64,000 bases of DNA from JAJOKK01 sp965370555. GTDB taxonomy: Bacteria > Bipolaricaulota > Bipolaricaulia > UBA7950 > UBA9294. Both the position numbers and the translations under genes were made by a program. The stretch lies in the NCBI GenBank assembly GCA_965370555.1, contig CBDUVB010000002.1, positions 1-64,000 on the forward strand. Reading direction: 5' to 3'. The notes beneath the pieces are model-generated. The model ran no database searches and had not been told where the DNA came from. It saw only the letters and a list, made by a program, of their open reading frames with translations. The stretch's first letter is position 1. Every line of letters begins with the position of its first letter. Below, piece by piece: positions 35,459 through 44,386 of the stretch.

Positions 35459-36717
35459 TCCTTAGCTACGCTCCCGGACGCGCGATTGATATGCAAGAGG
35501 TGGAAGCACGCCTGGGACAGGCGCTTGAAGAGCTAGATGTTGCCGGGAAAAGGGTGTTGGTGATCATTCCGGACAATACCCGCACCCTCCCCATGCCGAC
35601 CTTCTTTGAGACGATATCCACCCATCTCTCTTCGCGCGCCCGGGAGGTCACGTTCCTTGTCGCTCTGGGGACCCATCCGCCGCTATCTGAGGATGAGCTT
35701 CGTATACACCTTGGCCCACGGATGAGCGATTTCAGGAACGTCCACATTGTGCAGCACGAATGGGATAACCCAGGGGCGCTTGCTCGGGTGGGGACAATCA
35801 CCCGCGCGGAGATGGATAAGATCTCGACGGGGCTCCTATCCGAGGAAGTTCCGGTGACGATCAATCGAGCGGTGCTGGAACACGATCTGGTGATCATCCT
35901 CGGCCCGGTCTTCCCGCATGAGGTGGTCGGCTTCTCTGCTGGATACAAGTACTTCTTTCCGGGTGTCTCCGGACCGGAGATGGTGCATCAGTCGCACTGG
36001 TTGGGGGCGCTAATCACCAGCCCGAAGACGATCGGCCATGAGAACACCCCCGTTAGAATGATGATCGAGAAAGCGGCGACCATGGTCCCCACACCTCGTT
36101 TGGGAATTATGCTCGTTATGCGCGGGCACGATTTAAAGGGTCTCTTCCTTGGGAAGGTTGAGGATGCTTGGTCGAAGGCTGTGGACCTCTCCGCCAAGGA
36201 GAACATCATCTGGGTGGAACACCCGTTTAAGACAGTCTTATCCATGGCTCCGCCGATGTACTGGGAGCTATGGACAGCGGGTAAGTGCACCTACAAGCTC
36301 GAACCTGTAGTGGCAGATGGCGGGCAGGTGATTATCTACGCCCCTAGCCTGCATGAGATCTCCGTGACGCACGGGGAGCTGATCCGCCAAGTGGGGTATC
36401 ACACACGCGACTACTTCCTACATCAACGGGAATGGTTCAAGGACGTCCCCCGCGCCATCCTCGCCCACTCGAGCCACGTAAAGGGAATCGGGACCTTCGT
36501 GGACGGAGTAGAACATCCTCGCATGGAGGTTACCCTCGCCACCGCACTTCCGGAAGCGCTCTGCCACGAAGTCAACCTTGGCTATCTCGATCCCACCTCC
36601 ATCCATCCGGACGATTACACCGATCGTGAGGATGAAGGAATCCTTGTCGTTCCCAACGCCGGTGAGATGCTGTTCCGGCTTGCGGATGGTACGGTGCCTG
36701 ATATCGATGAGTTGTAG
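35455..36717 (+). CDS. LarA-superfamily nickel-pincer racemase/epimerase, candidate sugar-acid 2-epimerase
   Basis: 420 residues from the ATG at 35455, which overlaps the gnd stop; the longer open frame upstream lies inside gnd. LarA-type residues are conserved: IPDNTRTLPMP (Asp40, Arg43), LGTHPPLS (His74), HEVVGFSAGYKYFFPG (His155, cofactor Lys165), and VHQSHWLGAL (His178/181). Members of this superfamily act on lactate, malate and other 2-hydroxyacids, and D-gluconate 2-epimerases have been reported among them. In this operon, D-mannonate is made upstream and 6-phosphogluconate is used by Gnd, so a mannonate/gluconate 2-epimerase role fits well. That role is inference. It differs clearly from the 4918 homologue. 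Confidence 0.85.
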   Translation: MILSYAPGRAIDMQEVEARLGQALEELDVAGKRVLVIIPDNTRTLPMPTFFETISTHLSSRAREVTFLVALGTHPPLSEDELRIHLGPRMSDFRNVHIVQHEWDNPGALARVGTITRAEMDKISTGLLSEEVPVTINRAVLEHDLVIILGPVFPHEVVGFSAGYKYFFPGVSGPEMVHQSHWLGALITSPKTIGHENTPVRMMIEKAATMVPTPRLGIMLVMRGHDLKGLFLGKVEDAWSKAVDLSAKENIIWVEHPFKTVLSMAPPMYWELWTAGKCTYKLEPVVADGGQVIIYAPSLHEISVTHGELIRQVGYHTRDYFLHQREWFKDVPRAILAHSSHVKGIGTFVDGVEHPRMEVTLATALPEALCHEVNLGYLDPTSIHPDDYTDREDEGILVVPNAGEMLFRLADGTVPDIDEL

Positions 36718-37480
36718 CCAGCTTCTAGCCGGGAACAATGTCCGTAAGGTCAATCAGTTAGCCTTTCAAAGGGTCTTCGCTGTGTCGAGTGGGTAACGGT
36801 TTCCAACTTTGGTTATTCAGCGGCCCGCCAGGGATGCCCCGTTCTCTCGCCTATTCGTTTTACTCACTAAAGGTCTGTCTGCGTCCGAAGGACAGGCAGG
36901 CGCTGAGAACACAAGGAGTTACCAGCTTAAACTATCAACCCAGCTCGGCTCTTACCCTTCGTTTGTTCGTCCGTTCAGGATTTTGTAGTTTTACGAGAAC
37001 CGCGAAGAATGCCCCGCCTCAAGGCGCTGAGGACGCCAAGGTATAGACTGGGAGAAGAGAGAAGCCCTGTGTTGCGTATGATCTTGTCCCCGACGCTTCG
37101 TCTGTCCTGGCTTTGCAGCCTGCTTTCAACGGCAACGGCGCACACAAGGTACGCCGCTACGTAAGCACGTGCTTTCACCCGTTACCTCTTTTGCTCTCCT
37201 TCGCGGTCTTTGTGAGAGGCACAAGTTTTTCCCTCACCAAGACGCTAAGAGAGTTAAGGAGTTACCAGCTTAAACTATCAATCCCTCTCGGCTCTTACCC
37301 TTCGTTTGTTCAGGATTTTGTAGTTTTACCGTGAAAGTTCCCTCGGGCAAGGAGAGCAAGGTCGGGATTGAACGCGCTTTAAATCTCCGATACGGTAAGT
37401 CGGGTCGCCTCTAGGCCCGCTTTCTGCGGGACTACACCAAGGACGTATAATAGTATCTACAATCTGTCAGAGGTGGTACA
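36718..37480. repeat. Intergenic mosaic with a 75-80-base direct repeat
   Basis: No gene is visible in about 760 bases. Two direct copies of one segment lie at 36913-36994 and 37256-37329; they differ by an 8-base insertion (GTCCGTTC) and a few changes. Nearby are fragments of a dispersed repeat family (for example GAGAGGCACAAGTTTTT at 37214, TCTCGCCTATTCGTTTTACTC at 36845) that recurs near 55.1-55.3 kb. A TATAAT at 37446-37451 is the likely -10 of mgtE. Confidence 0.65.
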
Positions 37481-38782
37481 GTGGAGGAGAAGAAGGTCAT
37501 CCTGCGAGAGTTGCTCTTGAAGCACCCAGCCGATATCGCTGAGGTGCTCTCCAGCCTCTCCGATACTCAGGCGGTTGACCTCCTGCATCGCCTCTACTTA
37601 CGGCAAGCCGCTGCCGAACCATTGGGGGAGATGGAGCCGGAGGAATCGGCTGAGCTCCTCGCCGAACTCGACCCCAAAGAAGCGATCAAGATCCTCTCCC
37701 GCATGGATCCCGACGACGCTGTCGACCTCCTCGAGGAGCTTCCCGAGAGCGAGCAGCAGGAGATCCTTTCCCATCTTGAACGACAAGAGGCCAAGGTTCT
37801 CTCCGACCTCCTTGCCTATCCCCCGGACACGGCTGGCGGACTGATGTCGCCGGAGGTGGTCGCCCTGTCGCTCGATATGTCTGTTCAGGAGGGAATCGAC
37901 CTTCTCCGTCAGCGTGTGGAGGAGGCGGAGACCATCTACTATGCCTACGCGGTCGATGATGATGAACGTCTACAGGGGGTGCTGTCGCTACGCGATATGG
38001 CGCTCGCTCAACCGTGGACGCGCCTCTCTGCCCTCCTGCAGCCGGATGCGATCACTGTTCCGGTCGAGGCGGACGCGGAAGATGTGGCCCACCTGTTCGA
38101 CAAGTACAACTACTATGCTCTTCCCGTAGTTGATCGACAGCAGAAGCTCCTGGGGATCATCACGATCGATGATGTGATAGATGTGATCCGCGACGAGGCA
38201 ACTGAGGACATCTACGGAATGGCGAGTGTGCCGATGAACGAGGGAGTCGATACCACGTGGCTCGCCTCGTTGCGGATGCGTCTGCCGTGGCTGTACGTGC
38301 GCCTTGCTACAGCCCTCCTCGCCGCTGTAGTCGTGGGAATATTCGAGGGGATGATCGCCAAAGTGGCGGCGTTGGCGGTCCTCATGGGAGTGATCGCTGG
38401 GCAAGGAGGAAGCGCTGGGATGCAGACAGTGACGATCATCACGCGCGGGATGGCGTTGGGAGATCTAGAGACGCAGGAGGGACTACGCCTTCTCGGAAAG
38501 GAGGCCGTCCTTGGCTTGGTGAACGGCCTTCTCATCGGAATGACCGTTGGGGTTATAACCTACGTGTGGAAAGGGGAGATCCAGCTGGGGGTGGCGGCCT
38601 GTCTAGCTATGCTCTTGAACATGGTGGCCGCAGGTATTAGCGGTGTTGCGATCCCACTCGGATTACGCAAATTGGGAAAGGATCCGGCGATCGCCTCGGG
38701 GATCTTCCTGACCACGGTCACCGATGTACTCGGGTTTGTATTCCTGTTCGCGTTGGCAAAAATTTTCCTCCCGGAGATCTGA
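37481..38782 (+). CDS. mgtE: Magnesium transporter MgtE
   Basis: 433 residues. N-terminal helical MgtE domain rich in acidic residues (SRMDPDDAVDLLEELPE), two CBS domains from about 125 to 250 (IDDVIDVIRDEATEDIYGM at the end), then five hydrophobic segments with the pore signature GGSAGMQTVTIITRG. The GTG start follows AGAGGTGG. It is a gated Mg2+ channel of the inner membrane. The stop overlaps the next gene by one base. Confidence 0.93.
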   Translation: MEEKKVILRELLLKHPADIAEVLSSLSDTQAVDLLHRLYLRQAAAEPLGEMEPEESAELLAELDPKEAIKILSRMDPDDAVDLLEELPESEQQEILSHLERQEAKVLSDLLAYPPDTAGGLMSPEVVALSLDMSVQEGIDLLRQRVEEAETIYYAYAVDDDERLQGVLSLRDMALAQPWTRLSALLQPDAITVPVEADAEDVAHLFDKYNYYALPVVDRQQKLLGIITIDDVIDVIRDEATEDIYGMASVPMNEGVDTTWLASLRMRLPWLYVRLATALLAAVVVGIFEGMIAKVAALAVLMGVIAGQGGSAGMQTVTIITRGMALGDLETQEGLRLLGKEAVLGLVNGLLIGMTVGVITYVWKGEIQLGVAACLAMLLNMVAAGISGVAIPLGLRKLGKDPAIASGIFLTTVTDVLGFVFLFALAKIFLPEI

Positions 38783-39330
38783 TGAAGACAAGAGCATCCT
38801 CCCTTCCGAGCTGGTCCTACCCTCTCCTCCTTGCCCTCCTGGGGATTATCCTTGTGGTGGGGCACCTCTCCCCGGTTCTCCAGATAGGGGTCGCGTTGGA
38901 GAGTCTCCTCTTCTTGGCGTACCTCGCCTTCCGTTCGCGCCGCAAGCCACAGGAGAGCCACGCGGTTGCGAACCTTCTCCCCCTATTCCCAGGACACCTT
39001 CTCCTCCTCTTTGCCCTCTCCCTCCTTCCGGAGACGAAGACTTATATCGTGCTCCTGTGGATGATCCTCCCTGCGGCGAGTGTCCTCTACGACTTGGTCG
39101 CTGGTTGGGCGGGAGACTGGGAACGGGCGCGGATGTCGATTTTGGCGACCCTTTACTGTATAATTTGGACCGCTCTTTTTATCCTTCTAGAGCGTGTAAT
39201 CGCTTTAGGGAGGGGATTACAAGGAAGAGAAGAGATTAAGCTGATCGTCGTTTTCGGCGTGGTAGGCGTTATCTTTTTGGGATTAGGAGTCTACCGCCAT
39301 TGGCATGCGAGCAGGCTTTTCAAGGAGTGA
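38782..39330 (+). CDS. Predicted integral membrane protein, unknown
   Basis: 182 residues with about five or six hydrophobic segments (YPLLLALLGIILVVGHLS, LLPLFPGHLLLLFALSLL, LIVVFGVVGVIFLGLGVY) and a basic N-terminus. I see no known catalytic motif. It starts on the mgtE stop (TGATG) and ends just before yajC, so it is co-transcribed with both. No function can be assigned. Confidence 0.7.
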   Translation: MKTRASSLPSWSYPLLLALLGIILVVGHLSPVLQIGVALESLLFLAYLAFRSRRKPQESHAVANLLPLFPGHLLLLFALSLLPETKTYIVLLWMILPAASVLYDLVAGWAGDWERARMSILATLYCIIWTALFILLERVIALGRGLQGREEIKLIVVFGVVGVIFLGLGVYRHWHASRLFKE

Positions 39331-39334
39331 TAGT

Positions 39335-39685
39335 ATGAGTAGAATGGTTCTTTTCATCACAGGGTTACTGGTCCTCCTCCTCGGGGTGGCAGCGTTCGGT
39401 CAGGAGGCAGCGCCGGCTGCGGGAAGCTCGGTTATCTCGCTCGTCGTTATTCTCGCGGTCTTTGGGGCGGTCTTCTACTTCATGTTGATCCGCCCGCAGC
39501 GCAAGCGTCAGACAAAGCACAACGAGCTCGTGACAGGGATTAAGCGGGGAGACAACATAGTTACTGCCGGCGGAATCTACGGAGAGATCGATTCGATTGG
39601 CGATACTTCCATCGTTATAAAGCTCGAAGATGGCGGGAAGATTCGTCTCGCCAAGAGCAGCATCGTGAACAAGCAAGCTAAGTAA
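39335..39685 (+). CDS. yajC: Preprotein translocase subunit YajC
   Basis: 116 residues from the ATG at 39335, chosen for AAGGAG about 9 bases upstream. A signal-like first hydrophobic segment is followed by the YajC membrane helix and the hallmark FMLIRPQRKRQTKHNELV, then the small cytoplasmic domain with KRGDNIVTAGGIYGEI. It assists SecDF at the translocon, and secD is next. Confidence 0.92.
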   Translation: MSRMVLFITGLLVLLLGVAAFGQEAAPAAGSSVISLVVILAVFGAVFYFMLIRPQRKRQTKHNELVTGIKRGDNIVTAGGIYGEIDSIGDTSIVIKLEDGGKIRLAKSSIVNKQAK

Positions 39686-39708
39686 TCGCGAAGGAGGGTT
39701 TTGAGAGA

Positions 39709-41109
39709 ATGGCACACAGTAACATGACAAGAAATGACTGGCTTCGGTTTGGAACAGTCCTCCTCGTTGCCCTCGGCTCGCTCGCTCTTCTCTACCCGTT
39801 CTGGCCATTGAAGGACGTTGTGAACCTCGGTCTCGATCTGCAGGGTGGGGTTAGGATGGTCCTTGAGGCACAGGATGTAGAAGGGATGGATGAGGGTCAG
39901 AAGAGAGATACGCTCGATCGGGTCATTGCCATTCTCAATAACCGCGTTGACCAGTACGGCCTTTCCAACGCCGAGATCAAACGGATGGGAACGTCGAGGG
40001 TCTTAGTGAACCTCCCTGGAACTAAGGATCCCGAGGAGGCTCGCAACCTGATCGGTCAGACTGCGATGCTCGAGTTTCGTAAGGTGGTTGAAGCGGGGAC
40101 GAGCCCCAACTCCGACCTCGTTCCCACCTCTGCCACACAGGAGGTCCTGTACAATCGGGAGGGGATTCCCTACATCGTGGAATCAACGCCCTTGCTGACC
40201 GGAGCGGCCCTTGCCGACGCGAATGTGCGCACCTCTCAATCGATGCAGACTGCTGGAAAGCTCTTTATCTCTCTCTCGTTCAACCAGGAGGGGGCGCAGC
40301 AGTTTGTGGAGGCGCTTCGCCACCTGAAAGGGGACAACCCGGATACGCCGCAGAACGAAGGGGACCTCCTGGCGATCGTGCTCGACCACGTCATCTATAG
40401 CGCGCCGCGGATCACCGATTCGATCAAGACGGCCGCTGCGCAGGGTTGGCGGTCGGTACAGAATTCGACCACCATCAGCGGACAGTTCACCAAGGAGGAG
40501 GCGACTCGGATCGCGATCGTCCTGCGTGCCGGTGCCCTCCCGGTTGCGGTGAAGGTTGTCGAAGAGAACACGGTCGGCCCGACATTGGGGAACGATTCGA
40601 TCCGGCGCGGGATGATCACCATCGTGGCCGGGTTCATCATCATCCTCTTCTACATGCCGGTATACTACCGTGCTCTAGGAATCGTCGCTGATGTCGCGCT
40701 TGTTCTCAACATGTTGATCATCTTCGGGGCGCTGGTCGTTTTCAGTGCGACCCTCACCCTCCCGGGGATTGCTGGTATCATCCTGACGATCGGTATGACG
40801 GTCGACGCCAACGTGATCATCTTCGAGCGGATCAAGGAAGAACGGCGTACCGGGAAGTCTCCACTCGCCTCGGTGCGAGCTGGGTTTGAGAAGTCACTCT
40901 CCACCCTGCTCGACGCGAACATCACGACGCTCCTCACCGCGCTTATCCTCCTTCTGATCGGGACCGGTCCGATCAAGGGGTTTGCGATCACGCTGGGGAT
41001 CGGTGTGGTTGGTAGCCTGTACTGTGCCTTGGTTGCTAGCCGACTCCTCCTGGAGAGGGCCGGCTTTGCCGAGCATATTCCGGCGAAGGTGGTGCAGAGC
41101 GAGTCGTAA
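39709..41109 (+). CDS. secD: Protein translocase subunit SecD
   Basis: 466 residues: one N-terminal membrane helix, LGLDLQGGVRMVLEA at the start of the periplasmic P1 region, then five membrane segments with GMTVDANVIIFERIKEE, the SecD/F signature. Pulls secreted proteins across the membrane with the proton gradient. It is SecD alone, without fused SecF, and secF does not follow; instead holA is convergent and overlaps its last 74 bases. Confidence 0.94.
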   Translation: MAHSNMTRNDWLRFGTVLLVALGSLALLYPFWPLKDVVNLGLDLQGGVRMVLEAQDVEGMDEGQKRDTLDRVIAILNNRVDQYGLSNAEIKRMGTSRVLVNLPGTKDPEEARNLIGQTAMLEFRKVVEAGTSPNSDLVPTSATQEVLYNREGIPYIVESTPLLTGAALADANVRTSQSMQTAGKLFISLSFNQEGAQQFVEALRHLKGDNPDTPQNEGDLLAIVLDHVIYSAPRITDSIKTAAAQGWRSVQNSTTISGQFTKEEATRIAIVLRAGALPVAVKVVEENTVGPTLGNDSIRRGMITIVAGFIIILFYMPVYYRALGIVADVALVLNMLIIFGALVVFSATLTLPGIAGIILTIGMTVDANVIIFERIKEERRTGKSPLASVRAGFEKSLSTLLDANITTLLTALILLLIGTGPIKGFAITLGIGVVGSLYCALVASRLLLERAGFAEHIPAKVVQSES

Positions 41110-42028
41110 CGCTAAGGATCAGTTTAAGAAGCGCATCGGAAGGACGAATGCCGCCGCGCTTGACTTCGAGATCAAGGTTGATCCCCAAGTCGAGTGCGGC
41201 GGTTAGCCTTTGCGCCGAGTACCCCTTTGCCTGTGTCGCGAGCCGGCGGACGAGCCAGGATGGCGTTCCGAGCAGCGTCGACATCTTCGCCTCTGCGATC
41301 TTGGAATCGAGGAGGACCCGTACCATCAGGAGTTTCGTCAGGTGGCGTACGACCCCAGAGAAGACCCGCCCAGGGTCCTCGTGCAGGCGAGAGAGTGTTG
41401 CGAGGCTCTCGGGAAGGTTGTGGTCTCCAATGCGGTCGAGGAGAGGGTAGATCGATCCCTCCCCCGTAGAGAACCCTACTTTCTCGATCGCGACGCGATC
41501 GATCGTCCCTCCGGAAGAGAAGGAGCGAAGCTTTCGCGCCTCCTGAGAAAGAACGAGAAGGTCGCCATTGCACCGTGCGATCAAGACCTTCAGCGCCTGC
41601 GGATCGAGATGAACTCCCTGCGCGACCATCACCTCAGAGGCCGTGCGTTCCAAGGCCTTTCCCTTGACAGGAGGGAGGGCCTGCACTATTCCGCGTTTTC
41701 TGGCTGCCTTGACGAGCGGGCTCGTCCCCTTCAACCCCGGCGCGAGGAACGTGAGGTGCGTCTCTGAAGGGAGATCCCGTTCGATGAGGGCGGAGAAGGG
41801 CTTCGCCTTGATCGTCTCTGCATGACGGACGACGAAGTGACGGCTCTCAGCAAAGAGAGAAGCGGACTGAAGCTCCACCATAAGGGCGGAAAGATCAAGC
41901 TCGTCGCCGAACAAGGTGTGTCGTTCGGCCTTTGCGTCCCCTTCGAGAATCCTCGTGTGGCGAGCCTGCAGGGCCTGCTCGCAGCGGAACGGATCGCCGA
42001 AGATCAGGGCTAATTGTGGTTCAGACAT
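41036..42028 (-). CDS. holA: DNA polymerase III delta subunit
   Basis: 330 residues. The clamp-loader delta subunit that opens the sliding clamp. The N-terminus LALIFGDPFRCEQAL and the block LALF-like ESRHFVVRHAE (residues 60-70) fit the family, followed by the conserved VLIARCNGDLLVLSQEARKL and the helical domain ending RPSDALLKLIL. The gene overlaps the secD 3' end by 74 bases tail to tail. Its first 45 or so codons are repeated, broken, near 45.4 and 49.1 kb. Confidence 0.88.
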   Translation of the reverse strand: MSEPQLALIFGDPFRCEQALQARHTRILEGDAKAERHTLFGDELDLSALMVELQSASLFAESRHFVVRHAETIKAKPFSALIERDLPSETHLTFLAPGLKGTSPLVKAARKRGIVQALPPVKGKALERTASEVMVAQGVHLDPQALKVLIARCNGDLLVLSQEARKLRSFSSGGTIDRVAIEKVGFSTGEGSIYPLLDRIGDHNLPESLATLSRLHEDPGRVFSGVVRHLTKLLMVRVLLDSKIAEAKMSTLLGTPSWLVRRLATQAKGYSAQRLTAALDLGINLDLEVKRGGIRPSDALLKLILSVTTRSAPPSPEYARQSRPSPGGVG

Positions 42029-42363
42029 AGATCCTCGCTATCAGGTAAGATGGTTAGATCTTAGCCAGCTCTCGTGCGGGGGGCAATGGGGAGAGGAAGA
42101 TATCAGCAGTCATCGGCAGCGCTGTTCGATCTTACGGATGGAAGTTGCTCACGGGACCGTGCTAAAAAGAATCCCAGCAGAAAAACATTAAGAAACAGGA
42201 TCCGGACCGGTTCTCCACTCAAGGGCCTAATCATAAAATCAATCTAGCGAAGCTGCTGTTGATTTGCTAGACTTGAACATCAATGCTCAAACTACGACGT
42301 TCCTTCCGAACCGCTAACGTTTGACAGCTACATGCGCCTACTAGGCAACGGACAATGCGTAGT
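42029..42363. other. Intergenic region at the left edge of the accessory island
   Basis: About 335 bases between the holA start and the end of the ATPase gene. No gene or RNA is seen. It contains the minus-strand upstream region of holA and probably the junction of the island. Confidence 0.4.
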
Positions 42364-43794
42364 TCATTCTGGCAGAAGCCTCTTCACGAGGTCTACGCCC
42401 AGGTAGCTGTATATGCTATCCGGAGTTGACGCTTGTGCTGACCTCCGGAGGCCAGCAATCACGCTGCCGACCAAGACCTCCCACGGCTTGTTTGAGCCCG
42501 CCAGGCCAACGAGCAGATTCCTCATTCCTTTCAGATCGGCGTAGCGCCGATCAAATCCAGAATCACGAAACGCAATTACCTCATCACGATACTCATGCTC
42601 AGCGGTCGATGCAAGCCACGATTGGAGTTGCTTCTCCAAAGTGGCCCACTCGGTACCCATCGCAGCTAGTACTTCGTCCGATACTATGAGATTCTCCGCA
42701 GCCCTGCAATTCAAGCGCAACCGCACAAGTGGGGGTAAATCCTCAAGGGGTTGTCCAGGTACGTTATCTCCATCCCGGAGTGAGTATCCACGCGGGTCGT
42801 CGTATACGGCGCGCAGCAAACCGGCAGCCACTTTTTCAAACTCATTCATGCCACCAACACCGTTGACCGCACGCGGAAACAACCTAAGGCGTCCATTGGA
42901 TGACCTGACTGCCTGTTGCCATATGCGCTCATCGTCCACGCCCTCAACCAGGAGGATTGGGGACTCGTTGAACACTTGCGAAAGCGGATGCGCACCGAAT
43001 ACCGGCAATACACGTCGATGTACCTCGTTCAGCGGCACGAAGGACAGATCAACGTCATCAGACTTCATGAAGGCAATATGTACTGATGACACATCGGCAA
43101 GCGCCGCCATTAAGGATGTGCTATGAGTCGCCAACAGAACCCGTAGATGACTTCCCGAAAGGTGCTTGACAACGAACTGCGCAAACCTGTGCTGTAGGTC
43201 AGGATGGAGATGGAGATCTGGCTCATCGACCAACAGTATGTTCACTTGACCTTGCGCTGCTTCCTTCTGGAACACCAGCACCTCGATCGCCAGCGAGATC
43301 AGCTCCGCCTCCCCACTGCTAATGTTCCGAGGTTCGATTCGCTGCTCGTTGCCGAGCCGTATCTCAAACGCTGACCCGGTAGGAGTGATCTGAATGTTGT
43401 CTAACAAGCTGTTGATGGATTCGATGACTAAATCGAAATGGTACGTACTGGCACGGATCTCCGGATCGTTTTGGATTTGCCGAAGCGTTGTTATTTCTAG
43501 ATTACGAAACAGCGCTACGCTCTGCTCGCGAAACTGGCTGAACTGATTCGATCGCCTCGTTTCCCGGAGCCAGGTTTGATTGGTGATGATATTGTTGTCA
43601 ACGTTGGGCAGGTACTGAAGCATGCCACCTCTCTCTGGAGTGAGGTAGCGAACTGTGGCAATGGTTTCATCGGCACCGAGAGCCTCTTCGAGCGTCTTGA
43701 GTAAACGGCTCTTGCCGCACCCGTTCTTGCCAACAACGACGTTGATGCGTCCAAGATTGCGGAGGCTATAACCACCTTTATCAAGAAGATCCAT
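42364..43794 (-). CDS. OLD/AAA-type ATPase with C-terminal TOPRIM- or DUF4435-like domain
   Basis: 476 residues. ABC-like ATPase of the AAA_15/21 class: Walker A GKNGCGKS at residues 22-29, signature-like NISSGEAELISL near 175, Walker B ILLVDEPDLHLHPDLQ, and switch His in LLATHSTSLM. After about residue 300 comes SPILLVEGVDDERIW, the start of a TOPRIM or DUF4435-type nuclease or effector domain. Such proteins (OLD, Gabija A, PARIS AriA/AriB fusions) are mostly phage-defence factors. No partner gene is adjacent. Defence is therefore inferred. It lies in the holA-bounded island. Confidence 0.8.
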   Translation of the reverse strand: MDLLDKGGYSLRNLGRINVVVGKNGCGKSRLLKTLEEALGADETIATVRYLTPERGGMLQYLPNVDNNIITNQTWLRETRRSNQFSQFREQSVALFRNLEITTLRQIQNDPEIRASTYHFDLVIESINSLLDNIQITPTGSAFEIRLGNEQRIEPRNISSGEAELISLAIEVLVFQKEAAQGQVNILLVDEPDLHLHPDLQHRFAQFVVKHLSGSHLRVLLATHSTSLMAALADVSSVHIAFMKSDDVDLSFVPLNEVHRRVLPVFGAHPLSQVFNESPILLVEGVDDERIWQQAVRSSNGRLRLFPRAVNGVGGMNEFEKVAAGLLRAVYDDPRGYSLRDGDNVPGQPLEDLPPLVRLRLNCRAAENLIVSDEVLAAMGTEWATLEKQLQSWLASTAEHEYRDEVIAFRDSGFDRRYADLKGMRNLLVGLAGSNKPWEVLVGSVIAGLRRSAQASTPDSIYSYLGVDLVKRLLPE

Positions 43795-43882
43795 AGGTCA
43801 ACTGTCCTGTCCAGAAATGATCAGTTTGCGACGCTGCAACATAGTGTGCCGCGCATCGCTCCCTGTAGTTCACACGTATCAC

Positions 43883-44143
43883 TTATCCATCCCTCTCAAC
43901 CCAGTCTTGCAGCTTCCTCTCGGCTTCCCTTTTAGTGCTAACGTGAAACTTGGCAACAACGATATCCAACGCGTAGCGCGCGATTTCTTCCTCGCCTCGC
44001 ATCTTCACTATCCACTTAGCAGGGCCGCTTGGCTCAGTTCTGACGGCGATTACTTCATCGTGGTCCTTGTCTGCTGTCACGCGTTCGGGATGTCCTTCTG
44101 GACCTTTAACCCAAATCTCCTCAAGAGATTCTCCGAGTCCCAT
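43883..44143 (-). CDS. Small hypothetical protein
   Basis: 86 residues from the ATG at 44143, which has a strong AAAGGAGGT ribosome site about 6 bases upstream. The sequence (IWVKGPEGHPERVTADKDHD, then KREAERKLQDWV) is soluble and charged, with a probable terminal helix. I do not recognise it. It lies between the ATPase and the broken AbiE locus on the same strand. Confidence 0.5.
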   Translation of the reverse strand: MGLGESLEEIWVKGPEGHPERVTADKDHDEVIAVRTEPSGPAKWIVKMRGEEEIARYALDIVVAKFHVSTKREAERKLQDWVERDG

Positions 44144-44309
44144 GCCTACCTCCTTTCCGGTTGCTGTGCGACGCACTGCCAACTATATCGTGTTGCGCCC
44201 GGGGGCGCCATACATAGAACCTTCACACGGCACTGACTTGCCCCACTTCGGCGGTCCACTTCTAAGGCATTGGGGTCTTGCAAAGCAAGACGTGCGGCTA
44301 CCCTTTCCC

Positions 44310-44386
44310 TTCTTGGTTCGCCGGCTGATCTCAGGAAGGCAACGAAAGAGCAGTCGGACCTGGGTATCATAGCGGGAGTCAAACAC
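44310..44386 (-). pseudogene. Truncated AbiEii toxin remnant
   Basis: From a GTG at 44386 that overlaps the antitoxin stop by eight bases (GTGTTTGA), the frame begins FDSRYDTQVRLLFRCLPEIS, which matches the start of AbiEii-type nucleotidyltransferase toxins. After about 25 residues similarity ends and no nucleotidyltransferase motif (GGT/S with DxD) follows, so the toxin gene has been cut away. Confidence 0.6.

Noticed and set aside
37330..37480. Possible M-box magnesium riboswitch upstream of mgtE
   Set aside because: I could not find the conserved M-box core sequences or its stem pattern; the leader after the -10 is only about 30 bases.
42294..42363. Possible integron attC-like or operator-like site (GCTAACGTTTGACA, with ACTACG/CGTAGT ends)
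   Set aside because: The inverted arms pair only over 6 bases, no integrase or cassette array is near, and the operator match has four mismatches with no promoter beside it.
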